Below, one piece after another: positions 13,301-25,800 of a stretch of 64,000 nucleotides of DNA. How positions within the stretch are numbered: the first letter of the stretch is position 1; every line of letters starts with the position of its first letter. The position numbers and the translations under genes are program-made. Under the pieces are notes generated by a model. The model searched no databases and was not told the origin of the DNA. It saw only the letters and a program-made list of their open reading frames with translations. Location: positions 41,933,338 through 41,997,337 of the forward strand of contig NC_091134.1 of assembly GCF_041381155.1 (NCBI RefSeq), given 5' to 3'. The stretch comes from Argopecten irradians. Its lineage: Eukaryota; Mollusca; Bivalvia; Pectinida; Pectinidae.

Positions 13301-16300
13301 TGTGACCGGATGGGGTGTGTTGCTTTGTGTCGTCGGTGGTATGCACTAAAAAAAGGACAAGAGTGCCATTAGACAAGAAGCCACAACACGAATATACCCG
13401 TAGCCTTCCAAAGCACACCCTTCATACACGCTACACACAGCATACATGGTAGGGTATCCTTACGACTGTTAATTGTATCAATCAAACATACAACCAATAG
13501 CAAATAAGACAATGTTGCTGATACATTATGTATCAGGTTAGTTTTGATCAATAATAGATTTAATTAATAGACTTGTAGATACTTTACTATATGATCTTGT
13601 TATGGTAATATTTCCGATGAAAAGAAGATATTACTCTACTAAGATTCCGAAATAATCTGTACTGGTTGTATCATAAATTCCACAATTAGATTGAATTTTG
13701 AATTCCATAATCATAAAGTGACTTTTTCTAAAGAGCAGGCAGGGCGAAGAGTTACAGGAGTATTCGTATTAAATTACATTGTCATAAACTACCGAAAAGA
13801 GTCAAAGGAGAGGTATCAATTGGGCAATTCAATGGCCTCTTTATGATAAGAAAAATATATTGCATGAAGATACCTTAGGGTCAGTTTCTTATAGTATTAT
13901 GCTAGTCAAAACAACAGATTTGTTTGGATCTCATGCTAGGTATCAAAAGTTTCAATACATTGAGTCATTCAATATTACATATTAGAGCAGATATGATAGT
14001 TTTGCAGATTCTGTCTACGATACATGGGAATGTCAGTTCAGAAAACAGCATCAGTTGCTAAAATTAGGTGACAGTGATCTAGTTAGGTATTTGTTTTATT
14101 TTGGTGTCATTTTTAATCATTTGATAGTTAAAGATTGATGTTTTGCACTGTTTTTACATGATCTGCTCCAGATGATTACATCCTAGGTCTAGACGTTCCC
14201 CTCATCAACAAGTGACTTAAAACTGAGACTTAAAATTGGTCAAAATAGAAACACTTCCATTGATTACGCTGCTTGTATCACACCCACAGACGAAAATGAC
14301 ATTTTTTTTAATTAGTAATAACTAATTCTTTTAATTGGTATTAGTCGTTCATTACTGCCTGTTCTATGGTCAAATTTCGTATTCCCGGATTAGAAACATA
14401 TTTGATATATATGATTAATCTGTCTTTAACCAGCATTGGCAACCATGGTAATTATTTCAAACTAGTGTCTATTCAAACAATACAGGATAGATTGTAATTT
14501 ATTTTCAAAAGATCCGTTTCAGATTTTTCTTTCCATAAACAATAGCTCAGTTGAGGACACAAGGTGGGCTAATTAAGGTAGATATATATAAGTCTATATA
14601 GTGAATGAAATATCCAGGTGAGCAATGCAAAGAAGATTAGCCCTCTATTTCTGAGAAAAGTCGATTTGAATCACTCTTTCACCTTTATCCTTATTTTTGA
14701 TATGTATCGTATATACTCCTTTCTAATCATGAATTTATCATTCTGTTTACAGGTGTATAACGAGTATGACTTATTACGGGTTGTCTCTCAATGCTGGCAA
14801 CCTTGCTGGGGATTTTTATCTCAATATGATTATATCAGGACTAATAGAAATGCCGGCTCATACCATTGCTCTGCTTATTGTGGATAGAGTCGGAAGGAAG
14901 AGGGTTTATTGCATGGGAATGATACTTGGAGGGTGCGCATGCGCATCCACCATAATCCCCATTATCATCAACGAAATAGGTTAGTCCACGTGACCAGAAG
15001 GCAGATCAAATATCGATTGATACTAATGATGAAAATAATATTATAACATAAACTAAACATTAGACATCGTTGTTAAAACGCTTTCCAATGATATTTCTAG
15101 GCTCTGTGTCTATTAAAATTGACTCCAGGATCATGTAATAATCTTAGGCTGAAGTTTTTGCTTTGCCAATCAAATATGGCGTAACTTTTTGTAACGTCAT
15201 TTGTGATAAGTTAAGACTATTTTAGACTAAAAAAATGTTTCAAGATCTTTGACCATGATGTCGTAACTTTGGTATGAGGTATAATTACTCCGTTTGTGAA
15301 TAATGAAAGTCCAACATGCACTTATAAGGGCGAAGCACTTCTAAGGTAACACATATATAGATATATTAAAAAAATCAATCTTCAAAAGTCAATCCTACAT
15401 ACTGATAGTTCAGTTAGCGGCCGCCATTTTTTGTCCTATGTATCCACGTGAATGCGATGCTTTGAAGTAAGATCATTATATAATCAAGCTCAGAGATATC
15501 GCTCTTATTTTGCAAGCGTTCAATTTATTCCGACCAGCTTCCAATGTAATCAGCTGACCAAAAACGGAATATCTGTTACGGAAATAATATTGATTTCTTT
15601 TCAAATGGGGGTTTGGGACAAGGATACAGTGTGAATGTATGAATAAAAAAAACCCAGAAATTTCGGCTCCGTTATTTCCTTAAATTGCACTTTTTAACAT
15701 TGTATTATTAATGGTTATTGAAACATCTGAATGCGCCCTTTATGGCCTTGCCTTCAATCATATTAAGCTATATTTGATATTTCAGATAACGTCGTAATTG
15801 TCACTACACTCGCCATGATAGGGAAGTTTTGCATAACAACAGCTTACGACACGATGTTCTTCTATACAACCGAGTTGTTTCCAACTGTTCTAAGAAATGC
15901 CGCACTTGGTTTGTGCAGTTGTGCTGCCAGAACAGGGGGAATGGTAGCACCTTTTATCGCGGACTCCGTACGTATTAGCATAATACAATATTGTCCTACA
16001 TTAAATATGCTGTGCTTTTCCAGTATTCTCCTTGGCTTTAATATGGTCAAGTTGGCGGTTGTTACTTAGTATATTTACTCGATATTTCTATTTTAGAAAC
16101 GTCTAGTTGACATTGTCATTGTGACGTCACATTGCCCAATTGAAGAGTTTTACAATGCATGGTGGTGCCCTAGGACTTCACTCTTTGTTTGAGGTTTTGG
16201 CCTTCAAATTGTGTTTTTTGCATTCCATCATAACATTTCCTATGTATATTGGAACTTAACTAATTTGATTAAACATGCATATGACCTAACCTTACGTATT

Positions 16301-17840
16301 GCTGTTGAATCGGGCCACGCTCTCGGTCATTACTTAAATCTACCAATATATGACTTCAGTAACTTCTTCGTAGCCATACATTGCCATTTCAGTACAAATA
16401 CATAATTCGATCGTTACTTAATGGAACCTAGAAATTTCTCCGAATTATATGTTATCGCAATTAATGACATGGCTTAGTTCGAGAGATGGCAAAGCACATT
16501 AAATTAGGTGACTCGATGCATATGGTACATGGCTAAGACATAATTTATTGAAGGAACGTATATTTGTTATAATGTTGATGCAGATTCTGGGATTTTGTTT
16601 TAGTTCATTTAGATGTCATTGTAACCATTTTCTTGTCTATTTTACACTTAATAAATATATGACACACGAAAATGTTCTTCTTTTCACCTGTTCCATCTTT
16701 AGACCTATTTAAAAATATTAAAACTTAAAAGTCCGCGATCTTTTGAATTCATTCGATTGCTACTGCCATTGCTTTTACCCTTATTATCAGTGCTAAATAA
16801 TGAATACCAACACAGTTCATCTTTTTGGATGTGCATTGTATTGTTATACAATACCATATATATCATATTTTTTACAATATCACATCTTTTGTATTGTTTT
16901 ATAAATATGGGTAGATATGGGATTGATGACATGGTTTGACGGGCCAATTATGTGATAAGTGGTAATCTTTCACAGGTACTAGTCTAAGGTTAAAACGTAT
17001 GCGATTGATACAGGGAATCTCAATTTCATTATTACTCTTCACGATTTGATACTTTCATTTAGACTTAAGTCTTATACAGTGTATACGTAACTAAATTAAG
17101 CTCTGCTTGTTACAAATTTGATGCCATTTTATGATTTCAAGTTTTCTATTCATAAATTTTGATGGACCAATTATCATCGAAACCAAAACTAAAGCAATGA
17201 AATTATACACATTTCAGGCAGTTTTGGTTAATGGTATTACTGCTCAAGTCCTCCCGTTTGGAGTATTTGGATTCCTTTCTGTTATTGCTGGATTGTCGTC
17301 TATATATCTACCAGAAACATCATATAAATCTTTACCAGAAACTATGGAAGATTGCAAACTCCTCGGAAGGTGAGTAATTACATTGAATATGTAGCTTCGT
17401 ATCAAAGTCAAAAACCTCAAAGTTTGGTTGTTCATATACACATTTAACGTTAATAACAGTAATCGATATGATCGTATACATTACACTATGGAGAGTCTCC
17501 TTTCGTGCTATGCAATAACTGGTCTAGACTTGTTATAAACTGTTCGAAAAAAGTCGGATTTTTATTATTTATTTGTTTTTTTGTATTTCAAAGAAAATAA
17601 GTGGACAAGTGACAAAATCTCAAAGTTAATTTTTCATTTCCACATTACACTCAAGAGCATCTTGATAAAGCACAGAAAACTTGATGAAGAGTTTGCTGAT
17701 ATGTAATATGTGTTATTGTTGTCCTTATTTTCAGGTCTTCAGATGAGTTAGTCGAGGAAACAGAAACCAATGAGAACACATATAAGATGTACGGAAGTAA
17801 TGGTCAGAACCCGCGTAATGAAAACAAAACTGAAAACTGA
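7366..17840 (+). CDS. SLC22-family organic ion transporter, 10 coding exons
   Basis: Exons: 7366-7502, 10049-10289, 10890-10993, 11203-11366, 12015-12183, 12943-13164, 14753-14979, 15786-15967, 17218-17369, 17735-17840. All introns are GT-AG, phases agree at every junction, and the sum is 1704 nt (567 codons plus stop), the usual SLC22 length. The product should be a 12-helix plasma-membrane major-facilitator carrier for organic ions. Visible marks: TM1; an extracellular loop with cysteines and two N-glycosylation sequons (exon 2); GNLSDSIGRR across exons 3/4; ELVGPSKR (exon 5); PESPRWL near residues 275-281; YYGLSLNAGNLAGDFYLN (exon 7); DRVGRKR near 390-396; ELFPTVLRN (exon 8); YLPET and LPETMED (exon 9). 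The tail is hydrophilic. Exon 4 must use the donor GAGT|GTATAT, because the nearby GA|GTGTAT breaks the frame. Whether it carries cations, anions or zwitterions cannot be told. Intron 1 holds a large minisatellite and intron 6 a family A repeat. Confidence 0.93.
7486..9775. repeat. 35-bp minisatellite in SLC22 intron 1 (about 64 units)
   Basis: The consensus unit is roughly tactctattttacccacct followed by gaacataagtaggtaa. The first units (cacacctggacacaggtag type) overlap the last bases of exon 1 and its splice donor, and sequence drifts from there into the array. Between about 7700 and 8500 an eight-unit block of 280 bp is repeated (the variant gatgtaagtaag occurs at about 7802, 8081 and 8361). 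Most units contain tag|gtaat, a donor-like word on the sense strand. Confidence 0.95.
10510..10537. repeat. Poly-T tract in SLC22 intron 2
   Basis: An uninterrupted run of more than 20 T follows 'ctcat'. It may be the poly(A) trace of a - strand retroposed insertion, but no body of a SINE or LINE could be recognised next to it. Confidence 0.6.
13180..13490 (+). repeat. Dispersed repeat family A copy in SLC22 intron 6
   Basis: Contains the family blocks 'ttgtcagtataatgtgaccg', 'gtgtgttgctt', 'aaaaggacaagagt' and 'cagcatacatgg', in the same order as at 55.4 and 60.4 kb. It begins 16 bp after the exon 6 donor. No TIR or tRNA-like head is evident. Confidence 0.7.
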
Positions 17841-18040
17841 CTATGTTAGTCAAACAACTTAAATAAGAGAGAAAATTAGAGGTATTTAAAATGGCCACCA
17901 TCGACAGGGAAATAATTCATAGACGATTCTAAAAGTGTTGTTGACTTCTTTCTTTCTCAACTGAATTTTTTAACATTGTCATTGTCAATTTCCATGGCCA
18001 TATATTATTCTTTGAAGGCGATCAGATAAGGACTTTGATG

Positions 18041-18046
18041 AATAAA
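18041..18046 (+). promoter_or_regulatory. Candidate poly(A) signal of the SLC22 gene
   Basis: AATAAA lies about 200 nt beyond the stop codon, the first clean match downstream of 17840. This suggests a 3' UTR of roughly 220 nt; it is inferred from the motif alone. Confidence 0.5.
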
Positions 18047-18639
18047 ATTTCATGGAAAATGTTAATTATTCGAGAAAATATATCACACGTGAAAGAGTTG
18101 CGTATTTACGATTAGTGTATGTTCTCCTGATATTATTAAATAATTATTTTTGTAAGCGAAAAAAAATGCAAAAGAATATGGAAAGTAAATAAAACACACC
18201 TCCTGTGAATAATAAAATATTTTCATGCGTAAATTCGATTCATCAAAAAGAAAAAGAAAACTAACTTAGCCTGTAATGTGACAAATTATTATTCCACGTT
18301 GCACATAGACACGTAAAAATGTAGTTATTTCATATGTTCATATTTACAAAAAAAACTATTCAAAATTCTGATGCATGCCTTGTATAAGATATTACCTGTC
18401 GTCGAGGTCTAAGTTTTTTGAAAAAGTGTAAAAAAATATTGAGATAATCCTTGCGATAATCATTTGTTTTGACATTTTCTGGATGCTTTGCGATTTGAAT
18501 ATAGAAAATCACATTTTACACTCCCTGTTTACCTGATCCATTGTGCTAGAATTTTGATAGAATGAAGACGATATAAGCAGCATGTAACATAAAATGTGTA
18601 TACAAACATGGTAGAGAAACGGAACGACATGTGGGAAAG

Positions 18640-19015
18640 CAATCCCAATAGTTAACGTAAGGTCCGTACAACTATCCCAATATTTAACGTCAGACCCTTA
18701 CAACAATCCCAATAGTTAACGTCAGGCCCGTACAACAATCCCAATAGTTATAACGTAAGGCCCGTAAATCTATCCAAATAGTTAACGCAAGGTCCGTACA
18801 ACAACCCCGATAGTTAACGTCAGGCCCTTACAACAATCCCAATAGTTAACGCCAGGCCCTTACCACAATCCCAATAGTTAGTTAACGTCAGGACCTTACA
18901 ACAATCTCCATAGTTAACGTAAGGTCCGTACAACAGTTTCCAGAGTTAACGTAAGGTCCGTGCAACAATCATAATACTTGACGTAAGGTCCGTGCAACAA
19001 TCCCAATAGTTAATG
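18640..19015. repeat. About 32-bp tandem repeat, about 11 copies
   Basis: Unit: caatcccaatagttaacgt plus aaggtccgtacaa, with variants (cagg for aagg, ccctta for ccgta, an extra gtta insertion in one copy). It lies between the convergent 3' ends of the SLC22 and Roco genes. Confidence 0.9.
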
Positions 19016-19814
19016 TTGACTATACATATATATATATGAACACAATATAAACTGAAATGTGTCATAAGTCCGCTGTGAAATAGGAGTACCAGTCATCACA
19101 TGTACTGCTGATTATATATAGGCTACATAGTATATTTAAGATCATCACAGCAGCATACAAATTATTCACTAACTTTATTAAAAAGAACTTTCCAAATGCC
19201 AAAATGATCCGTCACATACGATACCGTAAATGTTTAAAAATGGTAAAATGCATATATATTCGAAATGCAGAACATAGTATTGTCTTTAAGATAAAATGTC
19301 TGATTGATTAACAATTTCGATCTTTGAGCAGTTCCGTTTTTCAGACTTTAAATAATGAATGTTTTGCACCCACATCATTACGGACCAATTAAACATTCAT
19401 TATTCTTTATCATGTGTATAATTAAAACCTAGACAATTACCTTATACCTTTCAAACCTCCAACGTCGTTCAAAATCTTCTCTAGATGTCAATCTATTTTT
19501 AAATTTTGCATTTCATACCAGGTGCTGTCATAGCTATCTTTGATTTCGGACAGACTGAAAAATATATAAAAAAAAATTGCGATTCCGTTTTTATGTTATA
19601 AAATGCGCACATCAGGTGCTAAGGCGATTGTTTCCATTGCTGAATACCATCAACACTTAATGGACTTCCCTGCATTTAAATTATTCCAATTGACATCTCA
19701 ACCGAGCCAGTAGAACAACAGAAGTTTAAAATATGACTTTTAAGATGGTGCTTAGGTATCCACCGTTGATAACAGATCAACTTGAAATAACAAATTAACA
19801 GTACTGTCTTAATA
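19016..19814. other. Intergenic spacer downstream of the Roco gene
   Basis: AT-rich, with no supported gene. A short gap between tail-to-tail genes; the open frame on the - strand at 19676-19948 shows no family features apart from the possible terminal exon noted in the Roco entry. Confidence 0.45.
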
Positions 19815-22800
19815 TCATTCCAAGCAACTGGTAAACTTGAAAATAAGATTATATGCGCTCGACAAACGAGACACTGCGCATGACGACAGAAGAAGCACAA
19901 TACAGCTGTATGATACCTAAAGTCAGACAACTTAACATAACAGTACACAAGACGGGAAATTGTATCTATGCATTTTCAGTTAAACTACTGATAACGTTAT
20001 TTAACTTACCCGATTGTGTCTTCTTGATATGTCCAGGATTAAACGAAATAACAGTGAATGAAATAACAGAATATTACATCAATCTGACAAATAGCATTCA
20101 TTTAAAGATTATAAACGCGATATATATTATCATTAATTCTGGCACCATGAATTGAACTATTATCCTGCAATGATGTGAATAAAGACATTTTACCTCTTCA
20201 TCGGATTGTTGAAACCAAACATTTAGATCGTCTGTGTTTATCCACGTATATCCCTCTGAACCAATGCATTTAAAATGTGGCGTCTGTCGCATGTCAGCGG
20301 CCTTGATCATCAAATCATCGGAGGCAAAGCGGTAGTCATTGTGAAGATATAAATGATATTCAAGGTGACTTTGATGATGAAGTTCCAGAATGCGCCGAAG
20401 AAGAAATTCGAGATAAAGCAATAACTTCACCCCGGCCCCTGTTGGTGTGGATTTGTCTAAATCCTTCTTGAACATCGTAACTTTCATTGCATTGTCCTTA
20501 CAGTTGATAATCACTCTCCAACGAAAATCTACGTTCAGACATGCAAATCCACGGTGAATGAACTTCATACCATCGTGTCCAGGTTCTCGGAGTCGTTGAA
20601 ACCTATGAATACAAGATGTAATCATCTTGTCCCAAACAGCCTGTGGGATAAATGGATTTGTGAACTTCAGGCACAAAGTGACAGTTTTCACTGTATCAGG
20701 AGTATCAAGTATCGGGGGGATTACCTCGGTATTTGCGGTTTGCAGCATACATGGAACTATGTAGTAATCGACATCGACCGTTGGATCTTCGGCAACTGGC
20801 TTTGCTAGAAGGTTCAAGGTTTCCATAACGATGAAGAGTCTATCTTTATTGTTAATGAACCTCTCTTCCCGCCAAAGCTGTATGAGGAATTTTACGGGAA
20901 GTACTCCGGTTGTTTGATACTTTGTCCATTGTAGTTGCATCATGGGTGGTAGGAACTTTAAATATTGGGTCGCTTATGACTGTCTTAAAAGCATCAATGG
21001 TCCATTGTGCTTGAAGGACAATGAACGGCTTATTTCCATGTAGATCAAAGCAATGGAACGATCCATTGAGTTGGAGATTTCTGCAAAAAAATGCATCCAT
21101 ATTGAAATATTTCATTGCATAACATTTCAAAATTTAAGCATGTGTAGTAAAATTCCCATATATATTAAATTATACACAAAAAAGGCATAAAACGGGAACA
21201 CTTGTAGTAAACGCGTGTCTATTTATTCTGAATTGCATTTCAATAAGTTTAAGACACAAATAAAAACTTTCAAACGTAGAAAAGCATGACATACCTGAGG
21301 AAATCCTTGATCTCCCCTTTTTCAAGTGGGACTGGAAGTCCACCGTTGATTTGCAGCAACTCGTCATACGACAAGATGATGACACCGTTATGTTTCAGTC
21401 GAACTAGTTCGTACTGAAATGCAGTCCATTTTGCTGGCACTGGTTTTGCCCACTCTGATTGAAGGTGAGAAATAGATTGTAACTTCTGCCAAATGGACTC
21501 GTAGAGTTCTGGATGTTTCGTTGAATCATTCAGGTCATCAATGGGAAACGCGTCCTGTACGAGGTTGTCCATTATCCCTCGTAAAAGTGGGTTGCTGTAG
21601 AGAGTCTCTAGTATACTTGCAAACTTAAAGTTCTGCTCTACTTCCTGTGGTTAAATAAATCATCTATTTAGAAAATACGTTAAGCTAGTAGAAATACGAT
21701 AGTTGAAGCTACAGTGCTATACTTTTAAATACAATTCAAAATTACCTGAATGCATCACTAGCTAGTAACAAATAAAATATTTTGATATTTTATAATATTT
21801 TAGAATGGTAAGGGAGACAACTCATGAAACTGACGCATGACAGTGCCGCACGCTTGTTTTGATAACCTTTAGAAATAACATCATTAATGACTTCATCAAT
21901 CTTGTATTGCTATTTTAACTATATATTGATCATACGTTGCTAGTTATTTTAAAACTACAGAAATTGACATCTAGTCTATATTATAACAGGAAAGCATGCG
22001 GTGAATGTAAAGTAAATATAAAAAAGGGAGATAAGTATATTCTGATAACGTCCTTACCAATGGCAAATAAAGGTTTTTATGGTGCTAAAATGTTCTATCT
22101 TGAAAAAACCGTGGTTCGATTTTCTTAAAGATGACCGAATAAAAACAACCATGTCCTTTTTATTATATTATTTTTCTTTAACATTTTAAATTCAGAATGA
22201 ACTGTTTTCGTTCTTGTGAGAATGTTTTAGGTAATTTTTGTCATCGGATTATAAACAATGATGATAATTTACATATTAAATCCTGGAGTCATAGTTAACA
22301 ACAACCGTCACTATAGTGATACTACATAGGTGTCCTACTATAATTAAGGCATAACCGTATTGCGAAGCTGAATATGCTTGGTAAAGAATTAATATGTCAT
22401 ACTATGGCTATTAAATCGCTTACATCGGATGAAACCCGGTCCAAGTGTGACCCTACTAGTATAACAGGCGGTGTACTTTTCTCATCTACGGACTCGTCAA
22501 CAGCATAGGTGGCGATGTTTTTAGCCACTGTTCCGTAATTCCTAATGGATAAAAAACAAAAGTAAATACTATTGATTAAAGCCAACATTTACAGGATCGC
22601 ATAACATTATATGAATGATACTATATGTAAAATGCAGATATTAACATACGAAAATACAACGTCGAATATGAGATCAATTGATTTGAATATATATAAGGTC
22701 TTCATGAAAGCTTGGACAAACTTAGATCATAATTTGATTGCAAAAACCCAGTTTAAACCCGTCAATGTTTTTCTATCTCAAAAACGCATAATACCGGTTT

Positions 22801-25800
22801 TATTATTCTATCAATGTACCTGCTCTACTTGAAAATTGCAAAACATTACAAAAATTGAAATAAAATCGCACTTTGACATGGTGTACATACGTAGCATACA
22901 CATGTTCAACATAATATCAAAAACACGTGTTTAACACATCTGAATTGAGAGAGAGTATGAACGACTGTGGTGTCAGGTGCAGCATTGTTATAGGTATTTA
23001 CAGTAATTGTATATGTACAGTAATGACGTAATTGCATAGGTTTTGGGTTAAGTTTTGTTCCTACTAACAACCTTGGCGACAGATGAAAGCATGACTACTA
23101 GGGTACAAAGTGTTAACTCTAGTATAAGTGTACAGACCAAGGTGATAACGACAGTTAATGACATTAACAGGGCAAAGAAATTCATAACTTGAAATAAAAT
23201 TCTGATTACCATAGCCGGTTGCTGCTCTTTCCGGGTCCAAGCACATTTCTACATCGAAGACAATCATAAACACCGTATTGCTTGTCATAAAACAATGATG
23301 CGTATTGTAGAAGACCTGTTCCCCACCAAAGTCGTATATGGTTATAAAATCCTTGATGTCTTCGTCCGTTATGAAAGTATCAGTGTGCATATTGTCCAGA
23401 ACACCTTCTAAGTAATCTCGAGAAACGTTTTTAATGCCTCCGTGGCCTGGGGAAGCAACTCCTAAGTAAGTAAAATAACCATTGGCCAGTTATGTTTCAG
23501 AATATGATTTCGAAATAATGGTTTAAAATATCAATTTGATCACCTTGATGTATCGATTTCCGTTTTAGGGGCCGCGGTTGCCGAATGGTTAGGATGTGCC
23601 GATATGCCTCCTTTCTTCTAAGAACTCCGAAATGTTGATCGTTTTTGGACATTTGTGACTATATCGAAAGTAAAGCAGTGCACATTTGTCTTACAATTCG
23701 ATCGCAAATATGGATTGTAGGTTTTCATTTGTGTCCCTATGCATGGAATACCCATGCAACTGCACGGCGGTAGACCGGTTCATTATTTTCCCGAAATTTT
23801 ATTTTTAATTTTATTTTTGTGAACAAATACGATGACATTTTTGCGACTATCAAAAGTGTAAAATTGATATATAAAATATATATTTTCCTTGTGTTATGTT
23901 ATTATTGCTCGAAATGAGTACTGATGAATACATGTATATAGTACAATGATATTAAATCATCATTCCCCAATGCAATAGATGTTGATCGATGGATACTGAC
24001 CTTCTCCGTCTGACAACTTATGTTTGACTTCTCTGTGTTTGGGTGAAACTGAAACAACAATAGAAATATTACAATCCGGTAAGACGTAGTAACTCTTTCA
24101 CTTAAGATATATTCATACTGTTATTTGACCATCTTGTTTTCATGTTTTGTAAAATATTTAGTCTTAATTGTATTTATGAGCACTGGAGAGACACAGCGTC
24201 TACTACTGCTTAGGCTTGCAGCCGTGATGGAATAGAAAATGTGGCTTGCCAATTGATAGGGCTGCTGATGTATGCTGCAGGAACTGTAACTATCAATTGG
24301 TAAAAAAGAGATAAGTAACTTGATCCACTATAAATTACGCACATCTATATTGTATGAGGATTATTACCACGTTTCATTGAAATTCATTCAATTTGTTAGG
24401 AGTAGAAGCGGGTTAATTATTTTGTAGTAAAGGGCATAACTTTAAAGAGTGAGGTGTTAACAGACATCTACACTGTAAAAATAGTATTGTCATCAAATTT
24501 TGTACAAATCGCTCCAGTACACTAGTTTATGAGGACGTCTGTTAATAAGTTTGTAGCAAAAGTTTATGAGGATTGATCATTGCTTCTACAGACGGACAGC
24601 CAGATGAAAAGATGGACAACCTGAATACAGTAAACCCCCTCCTTATTTCATCCCGGGGGGGAGGGTTATAATCATAACAAACTTCGATATTTGCATTATG
24701 TGATATCTTCTTTCAACTACATGTACTCACCTTTCGGCTTACTTCGGAACACTGTGGTTAACTGTCTTATTTTCTTTTGAAACATTTCTGCAATACCTAT
24801 TTCATAGACCAAAACACATTATTTATTTGTTACCACCACCACACAATATGTGTATTGAACAGGCATGGCATTGCAAAGTATTATAAATAAGTACATGTAG
24901 TATATAACCAAATCATTCTCGGATATGAAATGAAAAGAAAAAATTGAACAACACTAATTTGTTAAGCTAAGACATAATATTATTTTGTCTACAACAGCAA
25001 GAATCCCATACAGAAATTTATATATACACGTATGATACCTACAACTAATGGATGCTAATGAAGTTAAATGCATTTATGAATTAGGGAAAGTTTACCTTTC
25101 TTTTTCACTTTCGGGGAAGAAGGAAGAGATAAAGTAGACGCAACAACAGTTAAGGTCTGTTTTGTTTCCTTATGCGGGTCATCTTCTTTTCTATGTTCTC
25201 TCTCCTCCACTTTTGCCTCTGTCGTGGATCTTTTTCCTCGAGCAAGATCACCTGACGAGTGTTCGTTTTCACTATACGATTCCCCCTGGTGGTAACTATC
25301 TATTATCCGGCGGAGTCGGTGTCGACCAGTCGCCATTTCCCCATTTTTGGTAATAACTTTCCGGATACCTGTATCTGGGATGTGAGCAAGGTGATTAACA
25401 TAGAAATTAGCCGTATCTGTAGAACCCGGTCCATCTTTCGGAAAGCTTTCTTGTATTAGCTGCTTCACCAAACAAGACTTGCCAACTCCTTTATGGCCCA
25501 CGACAGTAATAGTTATATGACAGGGTCTTTCAACAGCATCCCTTATTCCTTTCTCAAAGTCAATCTGATGTTGAAGAATTTGTTCTAAAAGACGATAGCA
25601 ATTATTTCTATATTTCCTTGTACAAGGATGAACTTAAAGCTTCCTGCCAACTAAATATGCATACACATATCCTGTAGCTTATACATGCTTGTCTATGCTA
25701 AATTGGTGCCATAGACTGGCAATAATACAAAAGGATATACCGTTAAGTAAGAGGCACATAACTTATCAATCGATCTTTGATAATTATTCAATACTTTATT

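Noticed and set aside
25565..25585. Acceptor cttttag at 25589 for the P-loop exon
   Set aside because: It gives a stop codon in the phase set by the previous exon; the cag at 25565-25567 keeps phase 0 and is preferred.
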